A stretch of DNA of 64,000 nucleotides from assembly GCA_963789885.1 (NCBI GenBank), contig CAWBNB010000018.1:78342-142341 (forward strand), in the 5' to 3' direction. Under the pieces are notes generated by a model. It saw only the letters and a program-made list of their open reading frames with translations, was not told where the DNA came from and did no database searches. Of the stretch, positions 27,201-36,492 are shown one piece after another. The translations under genes were made by a program, and so were the position numbers. Each line of letters starts with the position of its first letter. The stretch's first letter is position 1. The stretch comes from DATEDA01 sp963789885. GTDB taxonomy: Bacteria; Pseudomonadota; Gammaproteobacteria; Burkholderiales; SG8-39.

Positions 27201-29602
27201 GCATCGACCTGAGCGGATACGGCGCCAGCACGTTCAGCAACTGGCTGAACCCAACCGCCGCGTTCGCCCAGACCAGCCAGGCCAGGTTCGATGTGTTCGT
27301 CGGACGATGCGCGCACGAAGTCATCCAGGTGAAGAGCATCGTCTATCCCTGGGGGATCAAGGTGGTCCGCACGATCACCGTGTTCAGGGTGGGGAGCGGC
27401 TACGTGTATCGCGTCGACTCCGGCTGGCGTGCCGAGAGCAATGGCGAATTCGACTTCCGGTTTTGGGTGAACAAGGTCCCCACCACGAAGATCGAGATGC
27501 CGTCCCCCTTCCCCATCCATCCGGGAATCATCAAGGGACTCTTCAACGTCCAGAACATCATCGAGACCGACGAGATCGCCCCTGTGACGGGCCAGATGGT
27601 GGCAGCCGAGATCGTCAACGAAGACGGACTCTTCGTTCCGAACCCCGCCGCCGACGACTCGCTCGGGTTTGAGCTCCAGCCTGTCTACTTTGACGCCGAC
27701 GTCGAGATCGAGAACGTGGTGTCGGGGTTCACTACGAAGAAGATCGGTGGGATTGACAAGAAGGTGGTCCCGTCGAAAAAAATCATCGGCTACGTGCAGG
27801 CCGCGCCGAGAGGGATTCCGATCAGCAAGGAGACGTTCAGAAATCTGATCGTGCTTCAAGCTGGTTCGATCGGCGGCCCGATCGACTGCGAAATCGACCT
27901 CGCCGGCGCAGGCCAGAAGATGCGCGTGAATCGCTTCGACGCCAACAACTCGTTCGGCGCCAATGGCTCCGACATCGTCTTTGCCATCGCCGGCCGCGGC
28001 AACGTCCTGCTGCCCAAGGACGGCTCGTGGACGATGGTCAAGCACGAGAGAGTCAGCGGGGAGGTGAGCCCCGTGCCGGCGAATCTGAGCGTTCCGGTCA
28101 TCCGCCAGGGCAGGCTGATCAAGGACGGTGCTGGTCAGAAGCTCGACACGCCCATCACGAGCGCACTCCTGCGCGTCGCAGATCCCGCCGACCTCCTTCG
28201 GGCCCCCGTCGACGACACGATCAACTACGGCTTTCTCCAGAGCACCGACACACAGAAGGCGCTGTTCCTGACGCCGGCATTCGAGATCGGCAAGAAACAG
28301 CTGTTCAGCAAGACACCGCCGTTGTTCGTCGACGCGTTCAGGATCGTCAACTCCAAATCAATCTTCCCGAATATCGGCAACACTGAGAACAACCTCGGCG
28401 ATGCGATCTCGCTCATCACCAACGGCACCGAATTCTCGAAGGGACTTCTGAAAGACGCCGGCAAGGACGTCTGGTCGCTGATGGACGTCACGGCGTCTGC
28501 CGGCAATGCCGCCGAACAAGGCTACCGACTGCTGAAGCAGGTAGCCACGTTCGACCTGCCGAACAAGGAGTTCGAACTGATCGATGTCGGCGATGGCAAC
28601 TTCCGCATCTACATCGAGTACGAGCAAAAAGACAACGACGGCAATCAGCAAGCAAAAGGAAATCTCGACTTCAACATCGATTCCATGGCCGGCAACATCG
28701 CGGACACGTGGAAGAGCCGCATGGGCAACATCGGCCTCGTCGTCGATCTCGCCGGCATCGATCGACTGATGACCATCCGCGGCAATTGGGACTCGAAGAA
28801 AGGCTCCGCGGCCGCCTACCCGCAGCCCGACCTCCAGTTCGCCGACGAACTTCAGCCCATCATCGACATCCTGGAGATCCTGCAGCAACTCCAGGGAGGG
28901 GACTACGCCGGCGCCGTCGCCAATGGACTCAAGCTGGCGATGAGCAATAAGGCCGGCACCTGGGAATACAAGTTCGAAGCATCGAAGGAAATCCCGGTGC
29001 TGCGGTTCCCCGTCCCCGACTTCGTCTACAACGATCCGAATTGCCCCTTCAAGCTCGAGGCAGGGCTGAAGATCGGCGCCTACTTCAATGCGGCGCTGAT
29101 GGTCACGAGCAACGCGAACGAGCTGCTGCCGACCGCTGGCGGCACGCTTGGTTTCTACGGCCGGCTATCGGTGATGTGCGTGTCGCTGTCGGCGGCGACG
29201 ATTTATGCGATCGGCCAGGTCAACCTGGATATAGGAGCCGACACCAAGCTCGGTCCCAACCTGCGGATGAAGTTCGGCTTCGGCGCGCAGATCGTCATCG
29301 GCTTGCCGGTCGCCGGAAATGTCAGCGTCTTGTTCGTCGTCGGTGTCGAGATATTCGCCGCGAGCGGGATCGTCGAAGTCACGGCATTCATGCTGTTCGA
29401 GGGGCATGCGGAGATCCTCGCCGGACTGGTGTCGATCACGATCCGGATCGAAGCGAAAGGCACGGTCTCGAAGAAGGCGATCGGCGGCGATTCGCGCACC
29501 GATCTCGTCTGCCAGGTGACGTTCGGACTCGATATCAGCATCTTCCTGGTCATCAACATCAGCTTCGAGACGTCCTGGAGCGAGCAGCGCCAGATCGCGT
29601 AA
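24239..29602 (+). CDS. Giant protein of unknown function (1787 aa), first of a pair
   Basis: The frame is unbroken for 5.4 kb with strong coding character. AGGCGG five nt upstream supports the Met at 24239. There is no signal peptide. The first ~170 residues are helical and charged (ERRAIQSDFSIGKADFFFDD); the middle is beta-rich with many WxxxL and FxFH strands. Residues ~1100-1400 hold segments such as LFVPNPAADDSLGFELQPVY. The last ~250 residues are strikingly Gly- and hydrophobic-rich in alternating strands (LRMKFGFGAQIVIGLPVAGN, VSVLFVVGVEIFAASGIVEV), as in membrane-inserting or fibre-forming beta structures. No known domain is recognised. It is followed 24 nt later by a second giant gene, so the two probably act together. 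Candidates by shape only: large secreted or contractile-system cargo, an adhesin-like complex or a pore-forming assembly. Confidence 0.85.
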   Translation: MKKRHVQETLRRLAGHLVVETDEQRRNVDVLYKALGEAAVPDDERRAIQSDFSIGKADFFFDDTIPKRRLEELNALARKIEIREEEPRSLVFVREVPIRDSLLHASVPGWAAGARVDQSVGPFINKDGRQFWFDFYRVAKLTALYVQGISEPALLYKEAARRRQAGEPAERQSAGTEYRLGKGSIWINARFLTTGAPAGSYVGLTIAGGRIVVSVTPSTVNGQLTVPANATVSVQLELAQAPVTNADPASPYGADARDLQLDLPRSFAFHFSANGHAIDTVGDARWELYGQELQFTRRANDAASYDPLLQRVLVPFASSDEALRIRRARSEFHVLGGTADIARSAWALPVAAIDITQPPEAQGTGAMLVQTNQGLFDAWPTLQGGPLNLAHPAFLVSPGSILLADLTNGNPHARQSLQLWRDESNAFGSSVELTFPSPALFVYASDASGVELFMTFANADFRVDRPVKVNGEPPSVRSLYSLLVVAASSAGRLIYLFDDNLLQDAGKTGKDTVPQPIALALTNALFKVTPPNGALLFGSLSDDYAKVESGFLFFTFGLFAYLPTLPDPYAANLGVLRRQVRGREFVGNAPSVIARSALTAWLVCRVRWQAPAADADTDGVEVSFHFAPLSNQFGGISIEEQESQADNAPSVAPAAAGGASSQAGVSQEATAIPISRLTTQISNAIAVHNVNVGATSAASFQAPPETRAAVATGSDRLPLPNYEEIWDGATSRLRQNIFALLDVSTNADLFGVSFNWLYGRDQLVLTHVPAASGASQFPVQVQGMDVVSQGRNAKVFTVPMISWEPLLNLSQPHVLGDPPLWVNYYPNDGGPTQILNSGDDTVTLAPLPLTGYLVDRFDQDDKDFVACALMTLPFGLKALALLQDPYRDSTPNSEKPIRKGAELLLNAEAFENDVKGGLQLQLNAGEAFISGETDMFVGSTVQLNNVLDAFGNGHGDSTLGRTVTKIFNNEFLLEPFDLFRQRGVPLTRIDLSGYGASTFSNWLNPTAAFAQTSQARFDVFVGRCAHEVIQVKSIVYPWGIKVVRTITVFRVGSGYVYRVDSGWRAESNGEFDFRFWVNKVPTTKIEMPSPFPIHPGIIKGLFNVQNIIETDEIAPVTGQMVAAEIVNEDGLFVPNPAADDSLGFELQPVYFDADVEIENVVSGFTTKKIGGIDKKVVPSKKIIGYVQAAPRGIPISKETFRNLIVLQAGSIGGPIDCEIDLAGAGQKMRVNRFDANNSFGANGSDIVFAIAGRGNVLLPKDGSWTMVKHERVSGEVSPVPANLSVPVIRQGRLIKDGAGQKLDTPITSALLRVADPADLLRAPVDDTINYGFLQSTDTQKALFLTPAFEIGKKQLFSKTPPLFVDAFRIVNSKSIFPNIGNTENNLGDAISLITNGTEFSKGLLKDAGKDVWSLMDVTASAGNAAEQGYRLLKQVATFDLPNKEFELIDVGDGNFRIYIEYEQKDNDGNQQAKGNLDFNIDSMAGNIADTWKSRMGNIGLVVDLAGIDRLMTIRGNWDSKKGSAAAYPQPDLQFADELQPIIDILEILQQLQGGDYAGAVANGLKLAMSNKAGTWEYKFEASKEIPVLRFPVPDFVYNDPNCPFKLEAGLKIGAYFNAALMVTSNANELLPTAGGTLGFYGRLSVMCVSLSAATIYAIGQVNLDIGADTKLGPNLRMKFGFGAQIVIGLPVAGNVSVLFVVGVEIFAASGIVEVTAFMLFEGHAEILAGLVSITIRIEAKGTVSKKAIGGDSRTDLVCQVTFGLDISIFLVINISFETSWSEQRQIA

Positions 29603-29626
29603 CCACCAATACAGCGGGATGCTCCG

Positions 29627-32600
29627 ATGAATCCGAATCAGCGATTTTCCATACTGACGTTTCCCCAGTTCTACGACGGCGCCGAGCTCGGGCTCAACAT
29701 CGTCGTCCTGCCGAGGGATCAGAACCCGCTCGCCAATGCCATCGAGGACGAGGCGACGATCCCCGATGCGCCGCCCTTCGCCGATGCGCAGCTGTCGTTT
29801 ACCGCGAGCATCTTCGACAGCCTGAGCGGCTTTCCGCACAACCACGCGCCGATCCAGGGACTGGCGCTGCCGACAGTCGCGCCCGCCAATTCACGCGCGA
29901 TCTTCGAGGCGCTTGCAGCGCAGCTGAGTATCGTCAACCTCGGTACGACCAACCGCAACCTCGACCTGGCTGCGATCCCGGCAATCCACAAGCCATCGGC
30001 CGCGCAACCCAGGGAGCTGACGGTCAAGAAGTACCTGCCCGAGAGTTATCGCCAGGCGTTTCATTTCACCGGTCCGCGCCACGCCAATCTCGTCACCGAT
30101 GACAGCTACCACTGCGCCATCAAGGGCGGCAAGCCGGTGCCTGGCTTTGAGCGGAGCGGAGAGTTCGTCAGTTGGGGGAAGGTGTTCGCGCATTTGACGC
30201 GTCAGCCGTTTCTGGCGGAACAGGCCGGCCTTATCTACCGCACGAGTGTGACCATCCAGGCGACGCATTTCCCGAATGGCGGCTGGTTGTACGTCGATCT
30301 GGCTCCTGGCAGCGACTACCGGCAGCAGCTCGATGCCGACCACACGTTTATTCGGCGATACGCGGCGCGGATTCCGCGATTGGTCGCCGCCGAGCCGCGC
30401 CACGTCTTCGCATCGATTCTCTTTCCGGTGCTCTTCAAGCTGGCCCCGGGAGATGCCGATCCACCTCCTCCCGGCACCAATTACGACCAGTTGTTCATCG
30501 CGGCGGCCGAATATGACGACGGGTTTGCCAAGATCGTCCACTGCCGGCAGCCCACCAACCGCGACCTTCTCGAGGAGAAGAGCGACGGTTCGTATCCCGT
30601 CAAGGACATCGGCGTGAACCTTGGGTGGGACGATGAAGAGATCACCGATCGCTATATCCGTCAACTGGAGATCGACCCTGCGGGTGGAATGGATGGGCGA
30701 GTGGATGCCCCACTGGGCGTGTACGGCTACGTGATCGACGTGCGCGAGAGCGCTGAACCTGAGAATCCCTGGGAATCATTGAACCTCGTGCAGAGCCGGC
30801 AGGCCCTGACACTCGCGGCGCCCGCTGGTGCGATCGCGTTGGGTGGATTCAGTGGCGAGTTGCCGTACCAGGTTTATCCAATGCAGGTAGACGGGCGAAA
30901 GAACCTGAACTACTGGCTGCCGATGTATTTCGCCAACTGGGCCGGCCACAGCATGGTGCTGCCCGATCCTGACGCCGCGGCAATCTACCAGACGACGAAC
31001 GTCGACGTCACTGCCGACCCGGTCGATCCGGCGAACGACACCGGCACCGGTGTGTCCGGCCCGGCCCAAAACCAGCTGAACGCCGTCTACCTAGCGGGCG
31101 CGATCAATACGCAGCTTCGCTATGGGCACAACTACGAGTTCCGCGTTCGGATGCAGGATCTCAGTGGAGGCGCGCCGGATCGGAATAGGGCGCCGATCAA
31201 CGAGACCGCGTCGGACACGACGAGCTGTCGGTTCAGGAGGTTCATCTCACCGAACCAGCCGCGCATTCTGGAGATGAACGCGTCGGGAAACGACGACAGC
31301 ATCCTGGTGAACAGCGATAGCCCTACGGCAATCTCCGAGTTGAACGTGCAACGTCCCAAGCTTGGTTATCCGGCCGTAGTCTTCACCGGTAAGTACAACG
31401 ACCCCGTCCAACGGTTGATCGATCAGGCCACCCGCGGCCTTCAAGTCGATCCACTCGATCCCAACCTGCATGCGGAGCACAGGGTCGGCCTCGGCATCGC
31501 CGATCCCGACGTCAATCGCCTCGAAATCACCGTCGAGATTGCCACGCTGAAACTGGACAAGCGTGACAGCGTCTCCGGCCGCGACGACTACGTGCATCTG
31601 TATACGACCCAACGGAGTTTTCCGGCCGTCGCCGACGACGAGGACTATGAAGCGGTGCTGAACGTCCCGATCGAATACCGTGACGTCAAGGTGCTGCACA
31701 CGGGCGACGAGGTGGATCTCGTCAACGATTTCAATCTGAACGACGACATCGACAACCTGGCCGAACTGGTGTTGCCGACGGCGCGTCTCGTGCGGCTCAC
31801 CCTTCGCGCCGTGTGTGAAGACAAGCCGGACAACGAGCAGTACTACGGCGTCATCGACGGACAGAGCAAGCTGCTCGATAACCGTTTTGGAGAAACCTTT
31901 CAGGTCATTGCCTACAGCCCGTCATCTGACGAAACGGGTCTCCTCGTGCAGGCACAAGGCGTCCCTCGCATTCAGGGCATCTTCATGCAGCCCGACCTCG
32001 TCAACGCTGTCGACGGAAAGTTGACGACGCTTCTCATGGGCAAGGAGACGCTGGAGCAGCGCAGCAACATTCAGCAATTGGCCGATCGCCTCGACATCGT
32101 GAGCCACGGCCTCACGTTGAGTGCGGCAAAAGGGCAGCGCGTCGTCTTCGGCTGTTCCAGCCGAATCAGGCATACGCTGGCGCCTGACGGCTCGTCGCTC
32201 ACTTTTGCCTCGAAGGGCGACCTGATTCATCACTGGCTGTGTTGCATCAGCTACGATATCGACCGCGACTGGATGTGGGACGCGCTTCAGAACCGGAGCT
32301 TTGTCATCCGCCGAACGAAACGGTTCACCCGCAATCAGCAGCCGGAGGAATCCAACGTAGTGGTTGGAGACATCGAGCTCGTAGGTACCGCGTCGTTCGA
32401 AGCGCTGGACGATCCGCATCGCAACTCCACGAGGATCGTGTTCGTCGACGTCATCGAGCCAAAGAAGCCGGCACCCGCGAACGCTCCTGAGCCGGACTTT
32501 CCCGACACGATCGAGGTGAGTTACTCGATCGAAGCCATGTTCAAGGACGCGCACGCCGAGGATCGCGATGATCCAGAGACGTTGGCGCTCCGTCTTCCGA

Positions 32601-33841
32601 TCACGACACCGCCAACGCAAGTTCCACGGATCGTTTCCGCGGGTCTCGCGCTGTCACCCTACGTTCGCAACGACACTTACTCAACAACGGAGCCGCGCAA
32701 ACGGCAGCTGTGGATCGAGTTTGCCGAGCCGGTCAAGGATCCGCAGGATGCGTTCTTCGCGCGCGTGCTGGCCATCGCGCCGGATCAATTGCTCAGTCGC
32801 AACCATCCCGACTTGCTGGCCGCCCCGGAAGAATCGGTCCTGCCCATCGATCCTGAACACATCCGCGTCGTCACCGAGGGGGCCACGAACGACCTGGCGG
32901 GCCTGCCGGCCATGCAAGTGATGGAGAAGAGCACGTCCAGCGATCGTCATTACCTGCTGCTGCTGCCGCCGGGGCTGCATGCCGAGGCTGACGAGATGTT
33001 CGGGTTCTTCACCTACGAGTTCCGGCTCGGGCACTTCCGCGATGCCGATACCGGTGAGATGGTGTGGACCACGGCCCAGGGACGATTCGGCAGGCGTTTG
33101 CGCGCGACGGGGATCCAACATCCGGCGCCCACGCTGACGTGCATGGCCAACAGGGACGCGAACAAGCTGTGGGTGACGGCGCCGTATGCGGTGGCCGTTC
33201 ATGCGGGGAAGAACGTCACGGCCAACCCGCCGCGCACGCAGCTTTGGGCGCTGCTCTATGCGCAGGTGAAGCAGGCCGACAACAAAGATTTCCGCAACAT
33301 CCTCCTCGACGACCGGCAGCTTGACTGGCGCGTGCAGGTGGAGAAAAAGAAGTCGGTCGACCTGCTCGAGAAATACACCGACAACCAGCTGCAGGTGCTC
33401 AGCTCGATCGCCTACAAGAACTTCAAGTACGAAATCAACGCCACCAGCGTCACGAACGTGCTCCAACTTGTCGACTTCTCGACCAAGAACAAGGACGGCA
33501 AGAAGTACGGCACCGTGGTCTGGACGCACAACGAAGTCGAACTGCTGCTCGCCAATCTGGGGCTTCCACTGGGCTCACCGCTCAGCGTGCTGGTCGTCGA
33601 GACCTTGCCGCAGATCACCAATATCTTCGAGCATGTGTCCCGTCTCGACAATCCACTCGTTGCCAGCGCGTCGGAGAACCTCGTTGCCGCGGGCGGCCAG
33701 GCAGGCTTGGCGCAAGGCGCGACACGCGCCATGGCGATGCAGGCCGCAGATATCAGGACCCCCAGCCCGGTGAGCGATGAACTGGGCCACCATCGCCTGC
33801 TGCGCACGTCGCCTTTGGTGGAGGTGCCGCCGGTCTGCTGA
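29627..33841 (+). CDS. Giant protein of unknown function (1404 aa), second of a pair
   Basis: Starts MNPNQRFSILTFPQFYDGAE 24 nt after the first giant gene. Unbroken 4.2 kb frame; no signal peptide or membrane helix. It is acidic and beta-rich, with repeated fibronectin-like or carbohydrate-binding-like stretches (TQLRYGHNYEFRVRMQDLSG, LVRLTLRAVCEDKPD, EMFGFFTYEFRLGHFRDADT). The C-terminus has short coiled regions and Ala-rich ends. RVRMQDLSGG is typical of FN3-type Ig folds, so several such domains may be present. No catalytic motif is seen. Tight coupling to the upstream gene and co-location in an IS-bounded island suggest one two-component system acquired together. Confidence 0.85.
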   Translation: MNPNQRFSILTFPQFYDGAELGLNIVVLPRDQNPLANAIEDEATIPDAPPFADAQLSFTASIFDSLSGFPHNHAPIQGLALPTVAPANSRAIFEALAAQLSIVNLGTTNRNLDLAAIPAIHKPSAAQPRELTVKKYLPESYRQAFHFTGPRHANLVTDDSYHCAIKGGKPVPGFERSGEFVSWGKVFAHLTRQPFLAEQAGLIYRTSVTIQATHFPNGGWLYVDLAPGSDYRQQLDADHTFIRRYAARIPRLVAAEPRHVFASILFPVLFKLAPGDADPPPPGTNYDQLFIAAAEYDDGFAKIVHCRQPTNRDLLEEKSDGSYPVKDIGVNLGWDDEEITDRYIRQLEIDPAGGMDGRVDAPLGVYGYVIDVRESAEPENPWESLNLVQSRQALTLAAPAGAIALGGFSGELPYQVYPMQVDGRKNLNYWLPMYFANWAGHSMVLPDPDAAAIYQTTNVDVTADPVDPANDTGTGVSGPAQNQLNAVYLAGAINTQLRYGHNYEFRVRMQDLSGGAPDRNRAPINETASDTTSCRFRRFISPNQPRILEMNASGNDDSILVNSDSPTAISELNVQRPKLGYPAVVFTGKYNDPVQRLIDQATRGLQVDPLDPNLHAEHRVGLGIADPDVNRLEITVEIATLKLDKRDSVSGRDDYVHLYTTQRSFPAVADDEDYEAVLNVPIEYRDVKVLHTGDEVDLVNDFNLNDDIDNLAELVLPTARLVRLTLRAVCEDKPDNEQYYGVIDGQSKLLDNRFGETFQVIAYSPSSDETGLLVQAQGVPRIQGIFMQPDLVNAVDGKLTTLLMGKETLEQRSNIQQLADRLDIVSHGLTLSAAKGQRVVFGCSSRIRHTLAPDGSSLTFASKGDLIHHWLCCISYDIDRDWMWDALQNRSFVIRRTKRFTRNQQPEESNVVVGDIELVGTASFEALDDPHRNSTRIVFVDVIEPKKPAPANAPEPDFPDTIEVSYSIEAMFKDAHAEDRDDPETLALRLPITTPPTQVPRIVSAGLALSPYVRNDTYSTTEPRKRQLWIEFAEPVKDPQDAFFARVLAIAPDQLLSRNHPDLLAAPEESVLPIDPEHIRVVTEGATNDLAGLPAMQVMEKSTSSDRHYLLLLPPGLHAEADEMFGFFTYEFRLGHFRDADTGEMVWTTAQGRFGRRLRATGIQHPAPTLTCMANRDANKLWVTAPYAVAVHAGKNVTANPPRTQLWALLYAQVKQADNKDFRNILLDDRQLDWRVQVEKKKSVDLLEKYTDNQLQVLSSIAYKNFKYEINATSVTNVLQLVDFSTKNKDGKKYGTVVWTHNEVELLLANLGLPLGSPLSVLVVETLPQITNIFEHVSRLDNPLVASASENLVAAGGQAGLAQGATRAMAMQAADIRTPSPVSDELGHHRLLRTSPLVEVPPVC

Positions 33842-34065
33842 GCGCGGCACACGTTTGCCGCACCCTGCTGTTGCAGGCCGGTGCGCCCATCACGGACGTC
33901 TCGCAGCAGCTCGGACACGCTGACGCGTCGATCGCACTGATAGACGCGACTGATCACTCATCGTCACTTGCGGAGACGGAGAGGATGGTTCAACACACTC
34001 GGCGGCGGACCCGTGTCGACCTGGATTCTGCTGTACCTGTTTTGTACCTGATACTCAGGGTTTGA
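33842..34065 (+). pseudogene. Tyrosine recombinase C-terminal relic
   Basis: Directly after the giant gene: CRTLLLQAGAPITDVSQQLG then HADASIAL matches the H-x-x-R to H-x-x-Tyr end of phage-type recombinases (consensus HTxAxLLLQAGAPITYVSQQLGH). The catalytic Arg-x-x-Arg context is degraded and the Tyr-containing helix lost. It is a different recombinase from the one at 21872. Confidence 0.65.
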
Positions 34066-34355
34066 GCGTTTCTAGCGATTTGCGCGATTGAAAACTCGCC
34101 TAGGTTGTTGATGTGACCGGGTTCGCCGGGAACGAATCCCACCTCTCCGCCAACCTACGCTCACGCTTGACAAGGGGAGCGTGAGGTACGGTTGGCAAGC
34201 CGCGCGAAGGTCGTCCGCCGTAACGCGAAGCTGGACCTCACGCGACCTGCACCAACCAGTTGCGAAACTCATCCCACACGGCGAATCGGGACTCGGGATT
34301 CGGAAGCTGGTGGTATCGCCGAGTAGACATCGCTCAAGCGTGAAAGTTGAGGCCG

Positions 34356-34625
34356 TGTGGTCCAAAATTATAGTAAGAGGGATCTGCCACGCGGCAGTGT
34401 ACGGGTAGAAAGTGGGCATGCCGACCGACCGGATTCGTCGGTCCACCCGGCTACATCGTACAGATCGCGATCAGTTGCCGGTGCCAGCGCAGCAGCGTGT
34501 CGGGCGAGACGATCGGATCCAGCTCGTAGAGCTCTTGCGGTCCACTGTCTTCGCATGCCGAGCAAGTAGCGGATGAGGCGCGGTGCCACGTTCCGAGCAC
34601 ATCCAGCGCGATCGTTCGCCTTGGC
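34356..34625 (-). mobile_element. Insertion-sequence end with transposase N-terminal relic
   Basis: A terminus starting TGTGGTCCAAAAT (34356-34455) is shared with 50439-50530. Beyond it the minus strand codes ELDPIVSPDTLLRWHRQLIA-like residues in frame patches, a signature of the N-terminal region of integrase-type transposases (PDTLLRWHR). No intact frame. Confidence 0.5.
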
Positions 34626-34677
34626 TGGCCAGATGGGCGGCGTTGCGCTAAAGTGATTTGTTAACCGCCCAGTCACC

Positions 34678-34941
34678 GTGAACCGCCCGTCCGAGCAAAT
34701 CGAGGGACCGTCGTCCGAAGATCGAAAGCAAGGTCAAACGGTCATCATCTTGAGCCGCCCGGCCGGGTTCTTCGTCAAGGCCGTCGGCCTGGTGGCGGCT
34801 GTCCTTCTCTTGGCCCTGGCGTTCGTCTTCTCGCTCATCGTCTTCGCGATCCTAGCGGCGATCGTGCTGGTGTTGCTCGTCTACGGGTGGTGGATGAGAA
34901 AGCGCGCCCTGCGGACTGCACACAGCAATCACAGGCACTGA
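34678..34941 (+). CDS. Small single-region membrane protein, 87 aa, GTG start
   Basis: The N-terminal half is hydrophilic, then VIILSRPAGFFVKAVGLVAA leads into two closely packed hydrophobic stretches (VLLLALAFVFSLIVFAILAA and IVLVLLVYGWWMRKRAL) and a basic tail. This looks like a bacterial inner-membrane small protein; similar hypothetical proteins with a VSRPAGF motif are common in beta-proteobacteria. Function unknown. No strong ribosome site, which lowers certainty of the start. Confidence 0.55.
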   Translation: MNRPSEQIEGPSSEDRKQGQTVIILSRPAGFFVKAVGLVAAVLLLALAFVFSLIVFAILAAIVLVLLVYGWWMRKRALRTAHSNHRH

Positions 34942-35304
34942 AGGTGTCCGTCCCGAAAACTCGTCGCGCGCTCGGGGACAGAGTGGCCATTCATCTCAGG
35001 TCACGCCGCGAGCCGTTCGTAATGGTTATGCAGTCCGCCGAGTTCGGGGAATTCGACTACCCTGCCCCGGTCGGGCGGATGTACGGCCCGCGGACTCGGA
35101 GCATCCATCCCCAACGAAAGGTGAGTCCTCCACAGATGGTAGTAACCGAGGTTTGCGTTGCAAACGCGGGTTGAGAACTCAAGGTCGCCGACGAGGAATG
35201 AACAGTCTCAGTGCGCGCGCGCTGATCAGACCATGATCGCCGCGTACCACTCGCGACGAAGATCGAGTGGGATCTGTCGATCCTTGCACTGACAGATAAA
35301 CTGC
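34942..35304. other. No gene recognised
   Basis: About 360 bp between the small membrane protein and the IS end. Only short frames; no repeat or hairpin stood out. Confidence 0.3.
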
Positions 35305-35324
35305 CTGTCGGTGGCGAATTCCTA

Positions 35325-36424
35325 GTGGACTGTAACGTTTAAATAGGAAGTATCATCATGCCTGCGGAGGGCGTGATGAAACTGACCAAGAGCGAACGCA
35401 TGGAACTGCAACGGCAAGCGGGTGCGAGGAACGGTCGAGCCGACTCGGCGCGACACGCTCGGCTGATCCTGCTGCTTGCCGACGGACTGACCTGGGCCGA
35501 GATCCGCGCCAAGCTCGACTGCAGCGACAGCTACATCGATCGCTGGAGCAAGCGCTTCGCCGCCGATCGACTTGCCGGGCTGTTCGCCCGCTACGCTGGG
35601 CGCGAGCGCTACAAGGTGACCGATCGGATCGAGGCGCGCGTGCTGGCGTGGACCACCAAACACAAGCCTGCCGACGGATCGACGCACTGGTCGTCGCGGA
35701 AGCTCGCTGCCGAACTGGGCGACATCTCGCATATGACGGTAGCCGCATCTGGGCCAAGCACGGGATCAAGCCGCATCGGCTGGAAGGCTATCTGGCCTCC
35801 AACGATCCGGACTTCGAGGCCAAGGCGGCCGAGGTGATCGGGCTGTACCTGAACCCGCCGCAGCATGCGGCGGTGTTCAGCGTGGACGAGAAGACGGCCA
35901 TCCAGGCGCTGGACCGCAAGGACCCGGTGCTGCCGCTGTCGCCGGGGCGAGCCGAGCGCCACGGCTTCGAGTACTACCGGCACGGCACGCTGTCGCTGTA
36001 CGCGGCGTTCAACACCAAGACCGGTGAGGTGCTGGGCAAGACCGCCGAGCGCCACACCTCGGCCGAGTTCGTCGCCTTCCTGACCGACATCGTGGCCAAC
36101 CAGCCCAAGGGCAAGGAGATCCACGTCATCGCCGACAACCTCTCGGCGCACAAGACCAAGCGGGTCGACGAGTTCCTCGCCGAGCACCCCAACGTTCATA
36201 TGCACTTCACCCCGACGTACTCGTCCTGGCTCAACCAGGTCGAGCTGTGGTTCGCCAAGATCGAGCGCGACGTGATCGCTCGCGGCGTCTTCACCTCGGT
36301 GCCCGATCTGAAGCGAAAGCTCATGCGCTACATCCGCCAGTACAACAAGCAGCCCAAACCCGTGAAGTGGAAGTACTTCGATCCATCGCGACGAATTACT
36401 CCCGATTCAATTGTTACGGTCCAC
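35325..36424 (+). mobile_element. IS630-family insertion sequence, 1100 bp, TA target duplication
   Basis: Terminal inverted repeats GTGGACTGTAAC (35325-35336) and GTTACGGTCCAC (36413-36424). It is flanked by TA at 35323-35324 and 36425-36426, the TA duplication characteristic of IS630/Tc1-mariner elements. Confidence 0.85.
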
Positions 36425-36427
36425 TAG
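35358..36427 (+). pseudogene. IS630-type transposase with one frameshift
   Basis: The first frame (to ~35740) codes the HTH part (ADGLTWAEIRAKLDCSDSYI, then DRWSKRF) and ends ...GDISHMTVA. A second frame resumes RIWAKHGIKPHRLEGYLASN and has the DDE core: Asp in FSVDEKTAI, Asp in HVIADNLSAHKTK, Glu in WLNQVELWFAKIE. One missing C near 35743 would restore the frame. IS630 relatives sometimes use programmed frameshifting, so the gene could still be functional; simple deletion is more likely. Confidence 0.75.
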
Positions 36428-36492
36428 TATGAGCGAATCCGCCTCTGCAGTGCAGTCTTGCGCGGGAGGACGGAGATGTTAGCGTTCGCCCG

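Noticed and set aside
26915..28045. 376-codon minus-strand frame
   Set aside because: Antisense shadow of the first giant gene; its His/Asp/Val-rich product has no recognisable features.
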